Part shown: positions 37,330-47,093 of the stretch, piece after piece
Layout: each line of letters begins with the position of its first letter
How positions within the stretch are numbered: position 1 is the stretch's first letter
DNA from: Mucilaginibacter sp.
Lineage (GTDB): Bacteria > Bacteroidota > Bacteroidia > Sphingobacteriales > Sphingobacteriaceae
DNA: 64,000 nt
NCBI RefSeq assembly: GCF_028288205.1
Contig: NZ_JAQBOD010000048.1
Span: 124,001 to 188,000, forward strand
Direction: 5' to 3'
Program-made: the position numbers and the translations under genes
The notes under the pieces: model-generated
The model's input: only the letters and a program-made list of their open reading frames with translations
The model's database searches: none
What the model was told of the DNA's origin: nothing

Positions 37330-38472
37330 CTAAAAAGCTTCTGTAACGACCTTTTTATCTGGAGTTTCTTTATATTTTTTATTTACAAATTCTTTTATTT
37401 CCGATATAAATACTTCTTCGTCGAATTTCTCTGCATGATTTTTTATGAATAACGGATCGAATTCAAGCTGTTCAAATTTTTCGATAGCCCGGCATAAAGA
37501 TTTCACCGTTTGCTCATTAAAGAAGATAGCTGTTGATTTTAGTGAATCGTCTTTGTAAGGGATCATAGTAGCTTTTATACCGCCAACGCCATATGCTATA
37601 ACAGGTCTGCCTGATGCATTGGCCTCTAATGGTGTTATACCATAATCTTCATGCTGCGGGAAAATAAGTGCCTTACAATTAGCATATAAATCTGCCAATT
37701 CTTCATTTGATAATCCTTTTTTAAACTCAATATTATCATTTGACATGGCTTTTAACTCTTCGGCCTTGGTACCGTTTCCTACAATAATTAGTTTATATCC
37801 CAATTTATTGAAAGCTTTTATAGCCAGATCTGCCTTTTTATAGTACTCGAGGCGTGATACCAGCAGGAAATATTCTTTAGGTTTATCCGATATTGAAAAA
37901 AATCTGCATTTTACATCAGGGCGTATTATCATTACATCAGAAACTTTGTAAGCCTTTCTAATCCTCTCAGAGGTTTCTTCTGTCATGCCCAAATAATAAT
38001 CGCCTTTTTGGGCTTCGCGGGCATCAACCTTTTTTAAATATTTTATAACGTAGTCAAATACCCATCTTTTTATGCCATGGGCATTTATATATTGCGTGTA
38101 CGACTCCGGGTTCCACGCCAGCCTAAACGGCGTATAGGTATAAATAAAGACTTTAGATGCGGGATCAATATTTACGTATTTGGCGCAATGTGTATTTGAT
38201 ATTATTACTACATCGTAATTGTTGACTTTTAAACTTTTCATTGCCCATATAGCAAATGGGAAATAAAGTGTGTGCATTGTTTTTACATTTACAGCCAACC
38301 GTTGAAACCAAGAGGCCGTAATATGGAATTGCTTAAACTCCGGATAAGTTCCGTTAGGGTCATAGGCAAGGGTAAATACGTCTGCGTTAGGGAAAGCTTT
38401 AAGCATAGTAAGCACCACTTGCTCTGCCCCTCCCCTTCTCATCAATTCATCATGAACAATGGCTACTTTCAT
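37330..38472 (-). CDS. Glycosyltransferase family 4 (WbaZ-like)
   Basis: The 380-residue GT-B protein begins MKVAIVHDELMRRGGAEQVV, with SNTHCAKYVN and TYTPFRLAWNPESY, and in the donor domain PQHEDYGITPLEANASGRPVIAYG with E-x7-E. These match the WbaZ group of GT4 enzymes, which includes mannosyltransferases. The following minus-strand gap of 296 bases ends this long cluster. It starts 2 bases after the stop of the gmd paralogue. Mannose- or GDP-sugar-linked activity would fit the gmd genes but is inferred. Confidence 0.88.
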   Translation of the reverse strand: MKVAIVHDELMRRGGAEQVVLTMLKAFPNADVFTLAYDPNGTYPEFKQFHITASWFQRLAVNVKTMHTLYFPFAIWAMKSLKVNNYDVVIISNTHCAKYVNIDPASKVFIYTYTPFRLAWNPESYTQYINAHGIKRWVFDYVIKYLKKVDAREAQKGDYYLGMTEETSERIRKAYKVSDVMIIRPDVKCRFFSISDKPKEYFLLVSRLEYYKKADLAIKAFNKLGYKLIIVGNGTKAEELKAMSNDNIEFKKGLSNEELADLYANCKALIFPQHEDYGITPLEANASGRPVIAYGVGGIKATMIPYKDDSLKSTAIFFNEQTVKSLCRAIEKFEQLEFDPLFIKNHAEKFDEEVFISEIKEFVNKKYKETPDKKVVTEAF

Positions 38473-38474
38473 TA

Positions 38475-39434
38475 TTATAAATTTTCTTTTTCTTCCTCTA
38501 TTAAAATATCCAAAACATTGAAAAAAGATTTATCATACTCCCATTTCAATGCTGATTTTGCTTTAGTATTATCACCATATATGTCTTCAATATCTGTTGG
38601 TCTGAACAGTGATGGATCCTCTATCAACCTATCTTTCTTTATACCTAGATAATCAAAGGTATAATTAATAATATCACGTAAATAAATTGACTTGCCTGAA
38701 CATATCAAATAGTCATCCGCTTTATTTTGCTGCAAAGATAGCCACATTGCTTTTACATAATCGGGGGCATACCCAAAATCTCTTTTTATATCGATGTGAC
38801 CGACATGAAGATGACTTTTTATACCATTTTTTATTTCCAAAGAAGTTCTAATTACTTTTTTAACAAAAAAATTAGGACTTCTTAAATAAGACTCATGATT
38901 AAAAAGCACCCCATTTACACAATGAACACCATACGATTCACGATAATTAACACCTATCCAATATCCTGAAGCTTTTGATATCGCATACGGACTTAATGGA
39001 TGCAACGGCGTTTTTTCGCTTACAGGTAATGACTTTACCTGACCATACATTTCACTGCTTGATGCCTGGTAAACTTTTGTATCCATGGTTAATATCCGCA
39101 CACTTTCCAATATATTTAAAACAGATTGTGTATTATAGTTAATTGTACCGATGGGCTGTTCAAATGAAGCACCTACAGAACTTTGCGCCCCCAAGTTATA
39201 AAATTCATCTGGCTTATATTTTATAAGAATTTTTATAATACTTGAAAAATCCAGCAGGTCACATTCCTCAATTATAATTTTATCATCAATGCCCAGGTAT
39301 TTAAAACTTCTACTATTAAAATTATTGTAGCTTCTGGTTAATCCAACAACTTTATAGTTTTCATTAATTAATAATTGAGCAAGGTAAGCGCCATCCTGTC
39401 CGGTAACACCCGATATAATTGCAGTTTTAGTCAT
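38475..39434 (-). CDS. GDP-mannose 4,6-dehydratase paralogue
   Basis: The 319-residue extended SDR has GVTGQDGAY (9-17), SSSEMYG (125-131) and a YAISK catalytic pair (Tyr 150, Lys 154). By comparison with the neighbouring Gmd, the active-site Thr is Ser 126, and Glu 128 is kept. The arginine-rich loop of Gmd (about 33-40) is replaced. It is about 50 residues shorter than true Gmd. It could be a second dehydratase or act as the 4-keto reductase (Rmd role) giving GDP-rhamnose or a related sugar. The tandem position with gmd favours a consecutive step. Confidence 0.82.
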   Translation of the reverse strand: MTKTAIISGVTGQDGAYLAQLLINENYKVVGLTRSYNNFNSRSFKYLGIDDKIIIEECDLLDFSSIIKILIKYKPDEFYNLGAQSSVGASFEQPIGTINYNTQSVLNILESVRILTMDTKVYQASSSEMYGQVKSLPVSEKTPLHPLSPYAISKASGYWIGVNYRESYGVHCVNGVLFNHESYLRSPNFFVKKVIRTSLEIKNGIKSHLHVGHIDIKRDFGYAPDYVKAMWLSLQQNKADDYLICSGKSIYLRDIINYTFDYLGIKKDRLIEDPSLFRPTDIEDIYGDNTKAKSALKWEYDKSFFNVLDILIEEEKENL

Positions 39435-39473
39435 AAGTTAGATTTTGTTTGAACTTCCAATTCCCCCGCAAAC

Positions 39474-40586
39474 TTACTCAAATTGATTTTTAACCACATA
39501 GCCAGAGTCTTTAAGTAATTTCTCTTTAGTGAAAGTATCCATATCAGCTGCAACCATTTCTTTTACAAGCATGCTCAAATCGTATTTAGGTTTCCAGCCA
39601 AGTTTTGTGTTTGATTTAGTTGGGTCGCCAATAAGCAAATCAACTTCAGTTGGCCTAAAATATTTAGGATCAACCGCCACCACCTCAGTACCTACAGACA
39701 ATTGGTAATTTAAATTACTGCAAGAAACTACGTAGCCTTTTTCATTAACGCCCTCGCCTTTAAACTCAACATTTATACCAACTTCGTTAAATGACATTTT
39801 TACAAACTCCCTAACCATAGTGGTTACCCCGGTAGCGATAACAAAGTCTTCCGGCTTTTCTTGTTGTAAAATAAGCCACATAGCTTCAATATAATCCTTT
39901 GCATGGCCCCAATCACGTTGGGCATCTAAATTTCCTAAGTGTAATTTATCTTGAAAACCCAAAGCTATTTTTGCAACCGCCCTTGTAATTTTCCTGGTAA
40001 CAAATGTTTCTCCTCTTAATGGGCTTTCATGGTTAAACAAAATACCATTACAAGCAAACATTCCGTATGCTTCGCGATAATTTACAGTTATCCAGTAAGC
40101 ATACATTTTAGCCACTGCATAAGGACTGCGCGGGTAAAAAGGTGTTGTTTCTGATTGCGGTACTGCCTGAACTAAACCATACAACTCAGAAGTAGATGCC
40201 TGGTATATTTTCGTCTTTTTTTCAAGCCCCAATATCCGTATAGCCTCCAGCAATCTTAGCGTTCCGATACCATCGGCGTTTGCTGTATATTCGGGCGTTT
40301 CAAAGCTCACCTGAACATGAGACATTGCCCCTAAATTGTAAATTTCATCAGGTTGTACTTGCTGTACAATTCTTATCAAATTTGTAGAATCACTTAAATC
40401 GCCATAGTGTAATTTGAACCTTACATTTTCACTATGAGGATCTTGATATAAATGGTCAATACGGTCAGTATTAAATAAAGAACTTCTTCTTTTTATTCCA
40501 TGAACTTCATAATCTTTATTTAGAAGAAATTCTAATAGGTAGGCGCCATCTTGACCCGTAATGCCCGTAATTAAAGCGATTTTCAT
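39474..40586 (-). CDS. gmd: GDP-mannose 4,6-dehydratase
   Basis: The 370-residue protein has GITGQDGAY (8-16), the NADP-contact loop [10 protein letters not shown] (30-39) and the catalytic set Thr 132, Glu 134, Tyr 156 and Lys 160, at the same numbering as E. coli Gmd. It converts GDP-mannose to GDP-4-keto-6-deoxymannose, the precursor of GDP-fucose, GDP-rhamnose and GDP-perosamine. No fcl or perosamine synthase is seen; the paralogue 39 bases downstream may take the next step. Confidence 0.95.
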   Translation of the reverse strand: MKIALITGITGQDGAYLLEFLLNKDYEVHGIKRRSSLFNTDRIDHLYQDPHSENVRFKLHYGDLSDSTNLIRIVQQVQPDEIYNLGAMSHVQVSFETPEYTANADGIGTLRLLEAIRILGLEKKTKIYQASTSELYGLVQAVPQSETTPFYPRSPYAVAKMYAYWITVNYREAYGMFACNGILFNHESPLRGETFVTRKITRAVAKIALGFQDKLHLGNLDAQRDWGHAKDYIEAMWLILQQEKPEDFVIATGVTTMVREFVKMSFNEVGINVEFKGEGVNEKGYVVSCSNLNYQLSVGTEVVAVDPKYFRPTEVDLLIGDPTKSNTKLGWKPKYDLSMLVKEMVAADMDTFTKEKLLKDSGYVVKNQFE

Positions 40587-40625
40587 TTTTATTATATAAA
40601 TGCTGAACTAATATTTAACTCTTTT

Positions 40626-41759
40626 TTATTGTAGTAAACCTTTTACAACAGCAGTTGTAAAAACCGACCAATCGTATTCATTAACTTTTGCAACCCCCTT
40701 GTCAATCAACTTTTCACGTAGATTTTTATTCAACATTATTGTTGTAATAGCTTTAGCAATATCATCAATATCATAAGCATTACAATAATAGGCCGCATCC
40801 CCGCATATTTCTGGTAAAGATCCTTCTTTTGATACAATAATAGGGCATCCAAAAAACATAGCCTCTAATGGTGGTAGTCCAAAACCTTCATACAATGTTG
40901 GAAATAAGAAAAGTTTTGCATGTTTATATAGAAATGCTAAATGTAAATCGGAAACATGCCCTGTAAAATCTACCTTTTCTGTTAAATAATTATTCTGCTT
41001 AACCAAATCAAATACTTCATTATCCCCTGTCAAAAAATTATCCTTCTTTCCTACTATTAAAAATCTCAAATCAGGATAATTTATTGCAGCTTTCACGAAA
41101 GCCAATAATGCTCGCTTCAAATTTTTATGTGGTTTAATATTCCCTATATACAATATATAATTTGAGCTTTGATATTTTTCAAATTCAGGGAAGCTTGTTA
41201 ATTTTATCTCTTGATCTAGTTTTTTGAAATGCTCTTTATCAATTGCCAATTTAGCTACTATTATTTTAGCCGAGGCGCAGTTGGTAAACTTTACAATTTC
41301 AGATTTTGAAAAATCTGAAATTGTAAAAATTATATCTTTATTTATAGCTATTTTATAAAAAAGTTGTGCATAAAGTCTTTTCATTAATGACAAATCATTT
41401 CTAAAAACCAAATGGTTAGTATCAGGAATAATTACAGCTATTTTTTTTGCTTGTGGTAAATATATCGGGGCATTATAATGTGGGGCTATAAAAATATCAC
41501 ATTTTGGTGTTTTTAAAAAAATACTTATTTGCTCATTTATTGAGTAGATATGATCGTTTAATTCTATAACCTTAATTTTCTCGGCCCAGTCGAATTTTTT
41601 TATTTCGGAAAGCACACCTAATAGTGTTATTTCTGAAAAATTTTGTATAAAAGCAGGTATTAGAGCTTGAATGTATCTCCCGATACCAGACATGTTTATC
41701 ATCCTTGCATCTAACACTACTATTTGATTATATTTTATATTCATTTTCTTATAAAACAC
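40626..41759 (-). CDS. Glycosyltransferase family 4
   Basis: The 377-residue GT-B protein has VVLDARMINMSGIGRYIQAL near the N-terminus, the donor region YIGNIKPHKNLKRALLAF, and the E-x7-E segment TLYEGFGLPPLEAMFFGCP. This matches the mannosyltransferase-like GT4 group (WbpY/MtfB type). A second in-frame ATG five codons downstream is an equally good start. Neighbours are Wzy (31 bases upstream) and gmd, so it belongs to locus 2. Confidence 0.9.
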   Translation of the reverse strand: MFYKKMNIKYNQIVVLDARMINMSGIGRYIQALIPAFIQNFSEITLLGVLSEIKKFDWAEKIKVIELNDHIYSINEQISIFLKTPKCDIFIAPHYNAPIYLPQAKKIAVIIPDTNHLVFRNDLSLMKRLYAQLFYKIAINKDIIFTISDFSKSEIVKFTNCASAKIIVAKLAIDKEHFKKLDQEIKLTSFPEFEKYQSSNYILYIGNIKPHKNLKRALLAFVKAAINYPDLRFLIVGKKDNFLTGDNEVFDLVKQNNYLTEKVDFTGHVSDLHLAFLYKHAKLFLFPTLYEGFGLPPLEAMFFGCPIIVSKEGSLPEICGDAAYYCNAYDIDDIAKAITTIMLNKNLREKLIDKGVAKVNEYDWSVFTTAVVKGLLQ

Positions 41760-41790
41760 TCATTTTATATATACCTATCATCTGATTAAA

Positions 41791-43137
41791 TCAACTTACC
41801 ACTTGCTTTGGCTTCGTATTTAATGAATTGAAATATTTGGTATAATTTAATCCTAAGGCAATAAACACCCACAAGAACAACGAATAAGCAGGTGCAATAC
41901 TAAACATAACAGCAATATTAAATAAAATACCACTCATAAACATTTTATTATACTGACTTTTGTTTCTGTTAATCCAAATTATTTTAAAAGAACAGAATAA
42001 AAAATAAAGCAGTGACAATCCTCCGATAATTCCCTGTTCACTTAATACTATTGAAAAGAGATTTTGGGGGAATGTGCCGGCGGTAAGTGGCTGTCCAAAT
42101 TCAACAATTCCCATTTTGAATTCATATAGATACATATAATACATGCTATTACCAACACCAACGCCAGTTAACCAATGATCTTTAAATATTCTGATGCCAA
42201 TACCCGAAGTGTAACTTCTAAAGCTTCCGCTGTCTAAAGTGTGTTCAGGGGCAGTAAAAAAGTTCATTAACTTAGATACAAATGCATATTCAAATTGAGG
42301 GTATAATCCAAAATGATCAATTATATAATAACCAAACAATACTAATATTAATAATAATGATAAAACTATCGATTTACGTTTAGTACTACTTTTAAAAATT
42401 AATAAATTTAATATTAAAATTAAAAAAAAACTAACTAAGGTTGTGGAAAATGTTAGTAACAAAGAAGCAACATTAATAATTAATAAAATATACCAATATC
42501 TTTTTTTGAATATTTTTTTTGAATACCAGGTAATTAAACATATCCAGCTTTGGTATAAAACATAAAAACTTGGTTCTTGTGAAAGTCCGGAACTACGGAA
42601 ATCATATGGTTGTTTATATTGAATATACTGTGGTAATAAGGCTATAATATCAACAGTGAACATTGCCATCAATGAGTAAATAGCTATGCAAGTACCCACT
42701 ACAACTATAGTTTTTAAAATAATATTAAACCTTAAATAAATAAATGATGAAATAGCTATTACATTAAATGTCGAAAAGTTAAAAAACATATAAATTACCT
42801 GTAGCAATGGAAAAACATAATAATTAAATTTAAAGGAATTAGCATCTTCATATCTTAAGAAAAATCCATTAGGGTATCCTAAAAATATATTTGAATATAA
42901 ATAACTAATTAGGGGTGAAACAACGAAAAAAAGAAAAGCAGCTATTGAAGCAGAATTTGCAAATTTTAATTTTTTGATTGATATGATATCTGTAAGTAAG
43001 ATAATAATGGCAAGTAGTTCATAAACTTTAAAACTCCCACCTATTCTTATAATTGGAAATTGTTGAAAGCCTATAAAAAATAGTATAGCTGTGGCAAATA
43101 TTGGTTTTACTGGCCATTTTTTTAGAAGTGATATCAT
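41791..43137 (-). CDS. O-antigen polymerase-like membrane protein (locus 2 Wzy candidate)
   Basis: The 448-residue protein is dominated by about eleven hydrophobic segments. A long periplasmic region contains LDSGSFRSYTSGIGIRIF, then HWLTGVGVGNSMYYMY and FPQNLFSIVLSEQGIIGG, all features of the Wzy/WaaL family. It resembles the locus 1 protein (20002-21390) only in general layout. Each locus therefore seems to have its own polymerase. Confidence 0.8.
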   Translation of the reverse strand: MISLLKKWPVKPIFATAILFFIGFQQFPIIRIGGSFKVYELLAIIILLTDIISIKKLKFANSASIAAFLFFVVSPLISYLYSNIFLGYPNGFFLRYEDANSFKFNYYVFPLLQVIYMFFNFSTFNVIAISSFIYLRFNIILKTIVVVGTCIAIYSLMAMFTVDIIALLPQYIQYKQPYDFRSSGLSQEPSFYVLYQSWICLITWYSKKIFKKRYWYILLIINVASLLLTFSTTLVSFFLILILNLLIFKSSTKRKSIVLSLLLILVLFGYYIIDHFGLYPQFEYAFVSKLMNFFTAPEHTLDSGSFRSYTSGIGIRIFKDHWLTGVGVGNSMYYMYLYEFKMGIVEFGQPLTAGTFPQNLFSIVLSEQGIIGGLSLLYFLFCSFKIIWINRNKSQYNKMFMSGILFNIAVMFSIAPAYSLFLWVFIALGLNYTKYFNSLNTKPKQVVS

Positions 43138-43223
43138 TTAGTTTATAGCAGCTAAAATAATAAAAAATGGAGTAGATGGATTGTTCATTTAACTCAAAAT
43201 TCGACATCTTGAGAAAGAATAAA

Positions 43224-44081
43224 TTATTTATTTGCTACAAAATTACATCCAACTAAAGAAATTTTGCTAAAAAAATTAAAAACTGTCCGGTTTCTAAATA
43301 AAAATGCTGTTGTCATGTAAAATAAAAATCTACTTAAAATAGCAAATTGTCCTCTTACAACTCCTACATTGAGTATATTTTCAATATGTTCAACAGGTGA
43401 GTACATAAAAGCAGTTGGCTCACATCTTACGTTCTTAAAATTGCTTTTCTTTAAAAAATCACAATATTCCCAGTTATAATAAACGTGTTCATTTCCGCCG
43501 TAATGGCCAATTCTATCGGGATAGTTTTCCAATAAATATTGCCAGTGCTTTTTACTATTATAAAACCTTAAAAAGCTTTCTGAAGCAAGCATTATGTACC
43601 CTCCATCTTTTAAAAGAGTATATGCATTAGCTAAACATTGTAAAGGTTCATCTACATGATGAAAACTTGCGTTAAAGAAGATAATATCAAAATCACCGTC
43701 TTCAATATTGATCATGTCTTCAGCTACTCCTCTATATATATTTATATTTAATAGAAATTTTTTAGCCGCTGTTTCAATAACATTACAAAATGTAGCAGAC
43801 GGCTCTATACATGAAACATTGTGCCCAAGTGATGCAAGATATATTGTACTTTGCCCGCCCCCTACACCCACATCTAATATTTTAAGAGGCGTTTTGGGTA
43901 ATTGCTTTAATAACTGAGAAAATTGACTTGAACCACAACTTGGCGCGTGTTTCATATCAACATATTCATCCGGAGAATGGGATGATTCAACTTTATTAAG
44001 ATAATCACTTTCTTGTTTTGTTGTAGCAATTAGTTCATTTGACACCCCGGTTGAATAATCATGGGTTATTTCTTTTATCAT
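43224..44081 (-). CDS. Class I SAM-dependent methyltransferase
   Basis: The 285-residue protein has a complete methyltransferase core: LKILDVGVGGGQSTIYLASLG (about 71-91), HNVSCIEPS, DFDIIFFNASFHHVDEP and LLKDGGYIMLASES. The C-terminal third contains aromatic and hydrophobic stretches (FLFYMTTAFLF) that may contact the membrane. It probably methylates a sugar or an undecaprenyl-linked glycan. Gaps of about 86-88 bases on each side make the operon linkage less tight here. Confidence 0.85.
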   Translation of the reverse strand: MIKEITHDYSTGVSNELIATTKQESDYLNKVESSHSPDEYVDMKHAPSCGSSQFSQLLKQLPKTPLKILDVGVGGGQSTIYLASLGHNVSCIEPSATFCNVIETAAKKFLLNINIYRGVAEDMINIEDGDFDIIFFNASFHHVDEPLQCLANAYTLLKDGGYIMLASESFLRFYNSKKHWQYLLENYPDRIGHYGGNEHVYYNWEYCDFLKKSNFKNVRCEPTAFMYSPVEHIENILNVGVVRGQFAILSRFLFYMTTAFLFRNRTVFNFFSKISLVGCNFVANK

Positions 44082-44169
44082 TTTAAACGATGTCTTGGGT
44101 AATGATGTAAATTTTAAATATAAAAATTATATGTTATATATAATCAGTTTTTATTAACAGTGGTATCTT

Positions 44170-45453
44170 TTAAGTATTAATATTCTCATTTTTAAACTTG
44201 ATTTGATTTGCTAATTCCTTTATTAAAAAGGTTTGATTTTCAGGTCTAAAATATCGTTGACAAAATTTTAAAAGAAGTGTGTATTTTTCAAACCCTAATA
44301 TTCTTTTAATATAGCGCATAATTGCATTTAACTTTTTTATTTTATTATCAAATCCTTCAAAATTACGCTCATTAAGTTTATCGGCATTACTACTTTTTTT
44401 AATCAATAATTTATTTTTTCTTATCAATTCAAAAAATGAATTTTCGCCCACTGCAAATGGATCATCAAAACTCTTAATGTTTTCATCAGTAATTCTTCTG
44501 AACAATCTGCGATGAAACTGGGTTATTTTATCACCATTTTCAAATTCAGCATATGCGTAACTATAGCTCAAATATCTGCTAAAATCATTTTCAATAACTC
44601 TTTGTGCGTATTCTTTGATCAATACTTCCCAATCGGGATAATTGCTCATTATAATTGTTGGGCACTGTTTATTATTATATATATCTAAAGGATTTAATCC
44701 TGAAAAATGGACAAACACTAACGGATCTCCTTCGTCCATGGTTATTCGATTTATAACCTTATAACTTTCGTTTCCAGTCTTTACAAATTGCCGTTCATGT
44801 ATGTTCCAATAAGCAATATTATAACCTAAATATCTTGAAACAGCTACCCCTTTATAAAGTGCCGGCAAAAAATCAACCCATTTTTGATCAACATGCAGTG
44901 CTTCAAATTTGTCGGCATAACATAGGTCATACAGCCGCTCTTTCCACCATTCAATTATTAACAAACCTTCATCACAATTCTTTAATGCAATAAAGCCCAG
45001 GTTATAAATTCCAGCAAATAGAATTGCTGTCTCTGGGGCGTTTCCGGTATAATTTATTTGAGGTGTTATAAAATGAGGTGTTATTAAAGCAGTGCTGTTA
45101 TTTAACGCGTTATAAATACTATTTAAACTGCTGTAAACATATATATCCGGATCAAAGTATATTATTTTTTCGTAGTTCTTTAATTTGAACAAATAATCAA
45201 AAAAAAATGGTTTTACAGCAGTACAAAATTCAGTGATATTATACTTAAATGCCAAATTATTATATAATGGAATATTTATATCCCGTGTAAACACTAATAA
45301 GTGATTCTCACCTTCAAAATCTATTTTATCATTGGTCTCATCAGCTAAAAGAATATAAAAGTCAATCCCAGGATGGTTTTTTTTTATAGAATCAGCTAAT
45401 GTAAGTGCTACTGAAAAATAGTTTTTTGCTACAATAGTAAAGGCGGCGTTCAT
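44170..45453 (-). CDS. Glycosyltransferase with GT8-like fold
   Basis: The 427-residue protein opens with AAFTIVAKNYFSVALTLADS and has the metal-binding triad DPD (101-103) in IIYFDPDIYVYSSL. Further features are GIYNLGFIALKN and HVDQKWVDFLP, where GT8-type enzymes place donor and metal contacts. The C-terminal 170 residues are helical and unrecognised. It starts 1 base after the acetyltransferase stop. Donor and acceptor are unknown. Confidence 0.8.
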   Translation of the reverse strand: MNAAFTIVAKNYFSVALTLADSIKKNHPGIDFYILLADETNDKIDFEGENHLLVFTRDINIPLYNNLAFKYNITEFCTAVKPFFFDYLFKLKNYEKIIYFDPDIYVYSSLNSIYNALNNSTALITPHFITPQINYTGNAPETAILFAGIYNLGFIALKNCDEGLLIIEWWKERLYDLCYADKFEALHVDQKWVDFLPALYKGVAVSRYLGYNIAYWNIHERQFVKTGNESYKVINRITMDEGDPLVFVHFSGLNPLDIYNNKQCPTIIMSNYPDWEVLIKEYAQRVIENDFSRYLSYSYAYAEFENGDKITQFHRRLFRRITDENIKSFDDPFAVGENSFFELIRKNKLLIKKSSNADKLNERNFEGFDNKIKKLNAIMRYIKRILGFEKYTLLLKFCQRYFRPENQTFLIKELANQIKFKNENINT

Positions 45454-45454
45454 T

Positions 45455-46078
45455 TTATAAAGTTCTAATTAATTTTGCAGGTACCCCTGCGATGAGTGAG
45501 TTTTGTGGAAAAGACTTAGTTACTACTGAATTTGCCCCGATTATTGAGTTCTTTCCAATAGTAACATTAGGCATAATAACTACAGCCTCTCCAATCCAAA
45601 CATTATCTTCGATTATCACAGGGCCTTTGGAAACAAGAGGTCTTTTTGTTGGCGGGGTTAAGTTTCTTTCTATATCCCCATGAAAATGATCGGTTATATA
45701 AACCTTACTTGCAACTAAAATATCATTACCTATAATTACTTTGTTAATACATCCAATATGACAATCAAAATTAAAGCTTACATTATTGCCGATAACCAAT
45801 TGCGGCTGATGTATTTTTCCCTCGTAACTATCATATGCATCTATCCAAAATCTTGAAAAAGCAGTAAAATTATCACCTATTACTATATAATTACCACCTT
45901 GCATATATAGTGGGAAACCAACCGTAAAATTTTTACCAACACTTTTAAATTGTCCTTTAATATACCCGCTAAATATAAATTTTCTAATTTTGGCATATTC
46001 GGCATATAATTTATATGGGAACAGATAAGATAAAATATGCCCAAAATTTCTTAAAAATTTCTTAAAAATTTCTTTCAT
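45455..46078 (-). CDS. Hexapeptide-repeat acyltransferase (WbbJ/CysE-like)
   Basis: The 207-residue protein has a left-handed beta-helix from about residue 50 to the end (VIGDNFTAFSRFWIDAYDSY, VIGNNVSFNFDCHIGCINK, then PVIIEDNVWIGEAVVIMPNV) with the closing VTKSFPQNSLIAGVPAKLI. The segment ITDHFHGDIE contains the expected catalytic His. It probably O-acetylates a sugar in the locus 2 repeat unit. Confidence 0.9.
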   Translation of the reverse strand: MKEIFKKFLRNFGHILSYLFPYKLYAEYAKIRKFIFSGYIKGQFKSVGKNFTVGFPLYMQGGNYIVIGDNFTAFSRFWIDAYDSYEGKIHQPQLVIGNNVSFNFDCHIGCINKVIIGNDILVASKVYITDHFHGDIERNLTPPTKRPLVSKGPVIIEDNVWIGEAVVIMPNVTIGKNSIIGANSVVTKSFPQNSLIAGVPAKLIRTL

Positions 46079-46121
46079 CTCATAGGTTTATTCTGTGTTG
46101 AATTATTCTTTCGATATATAG

Positions 46122-47093
46122 CTAACTTATTATTCGCCTTATCTTTGCATAAATTTTTATAAAATAACTATATACAATAGCGGGTTTATTTGGTAGTACA
46201 AATAGTGGATAACAGCACAGCCAAAAATTAAAGTAACCTTTAAAAAGGGGCTTTAATGATAATACGGGGTTAGCATCAACAAAAGTATGATTTTTATTCA
46301 ATTTAAGTTTTAATATAACTATTGGGAAAAACTCAACCAATAAGCTATTATTGATTATTTTTTTAATAATACCAACATCCGTTTTATTATGATCTAATTC
46401 ACTTATAATCAAATTAAAATTTTCTCCAAAAATTTCTACCAGATTATACCCACCTGTATTATCGGGCTCTGCTGTTAGCAATATATCGTGTATATATAGA
46501 TTTTTAGAAGATTTTAATACTATATCTAATATATGAGATACATGATTAAGATTCGATCCCTGATATTTTAACAATTTACTTTCATTTAAGTATTGCCTAT
46601 TAATAATATTACCAGAAATAAAAGTGATATACAAATTCACTTTTTTAATGTACTTAATTGGATCGGTGTATTCTGTATAATTCAGTTTATTATAATTTAA
46701 AATTGTTGTGTTTTTGAGTTTATCGTTATTAAAAAAAACCACACCATAGTTTTCTTTACTTAGTACTTTTAATAATATGGCTATAGAGCCATTTATTAAA
46801 AAATCATCATCCCCCAAGGCCAATACATATCTACCTTGAGCTTTCAAATAACATTGGGCTACATTAAAATCTGCACCCCTATTTTCTGCATTTCTAATGT
46901 ATTCTATTTTTAATCCTAAAGAAATATAAACATCAACAATGTCATTTGTATTATCTGTCGAGGCATTATCAGACACTATTAACTCAACATCATCTAAACT
47001 TTCTTTTTGAAGATATAAATATTCCAGATTGCGTTTTAAAAAGCCACTTCTGTTATAAGTAGGAATTGCTATGGTTAATAGAAATTTATGCAT
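46122..47093 (-). CDS. Glycosyltransferase family 2
   Basis: I start at the ATG at 47093 (MHKFLLTIAIPTYNRSGFL, 323 residues). This gives an 8-base overlap with the flippase stop and places the GT-A fold at the N-terminus; the longer frame from 47147 overlaps the flippase by 62 bases. Motifs are SDNASTDNT (41-49), NAENRGADFN (68-77) and the metal-binding DDD (95-97) in ALGDDDFL. The gene is very AT-rich. Confidence 0.86.
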   Translation of the reverse strand: MHKFLLTIAIPTYNRSGFLKRNLEYLYLQKESLDDVELIVSDNASTDNTNDIVDVYISLGLKIEYIRNAENRGADFNVAQCYLKAQGRYVLALGDDDFLINGSIAILLKVLSKENYGVVFFNNDKLKNTTILNYNKLNYTEYTDPIKYIKKVNLYITFISGNIINRQYLNESKLLKYQGSNLNHVSHILDIVLKSSKNLYIHDILLTAEPDNTGGYNLVEIFGENFNLIISELDHNKTDVGIIKKIINNSLLVEFFPIVILKLKLNKNHTFVDANPVLSLKPLFKGYFNFWLCCYPLFVLPNKPAIVYSYFIKIYAKIRRIIS

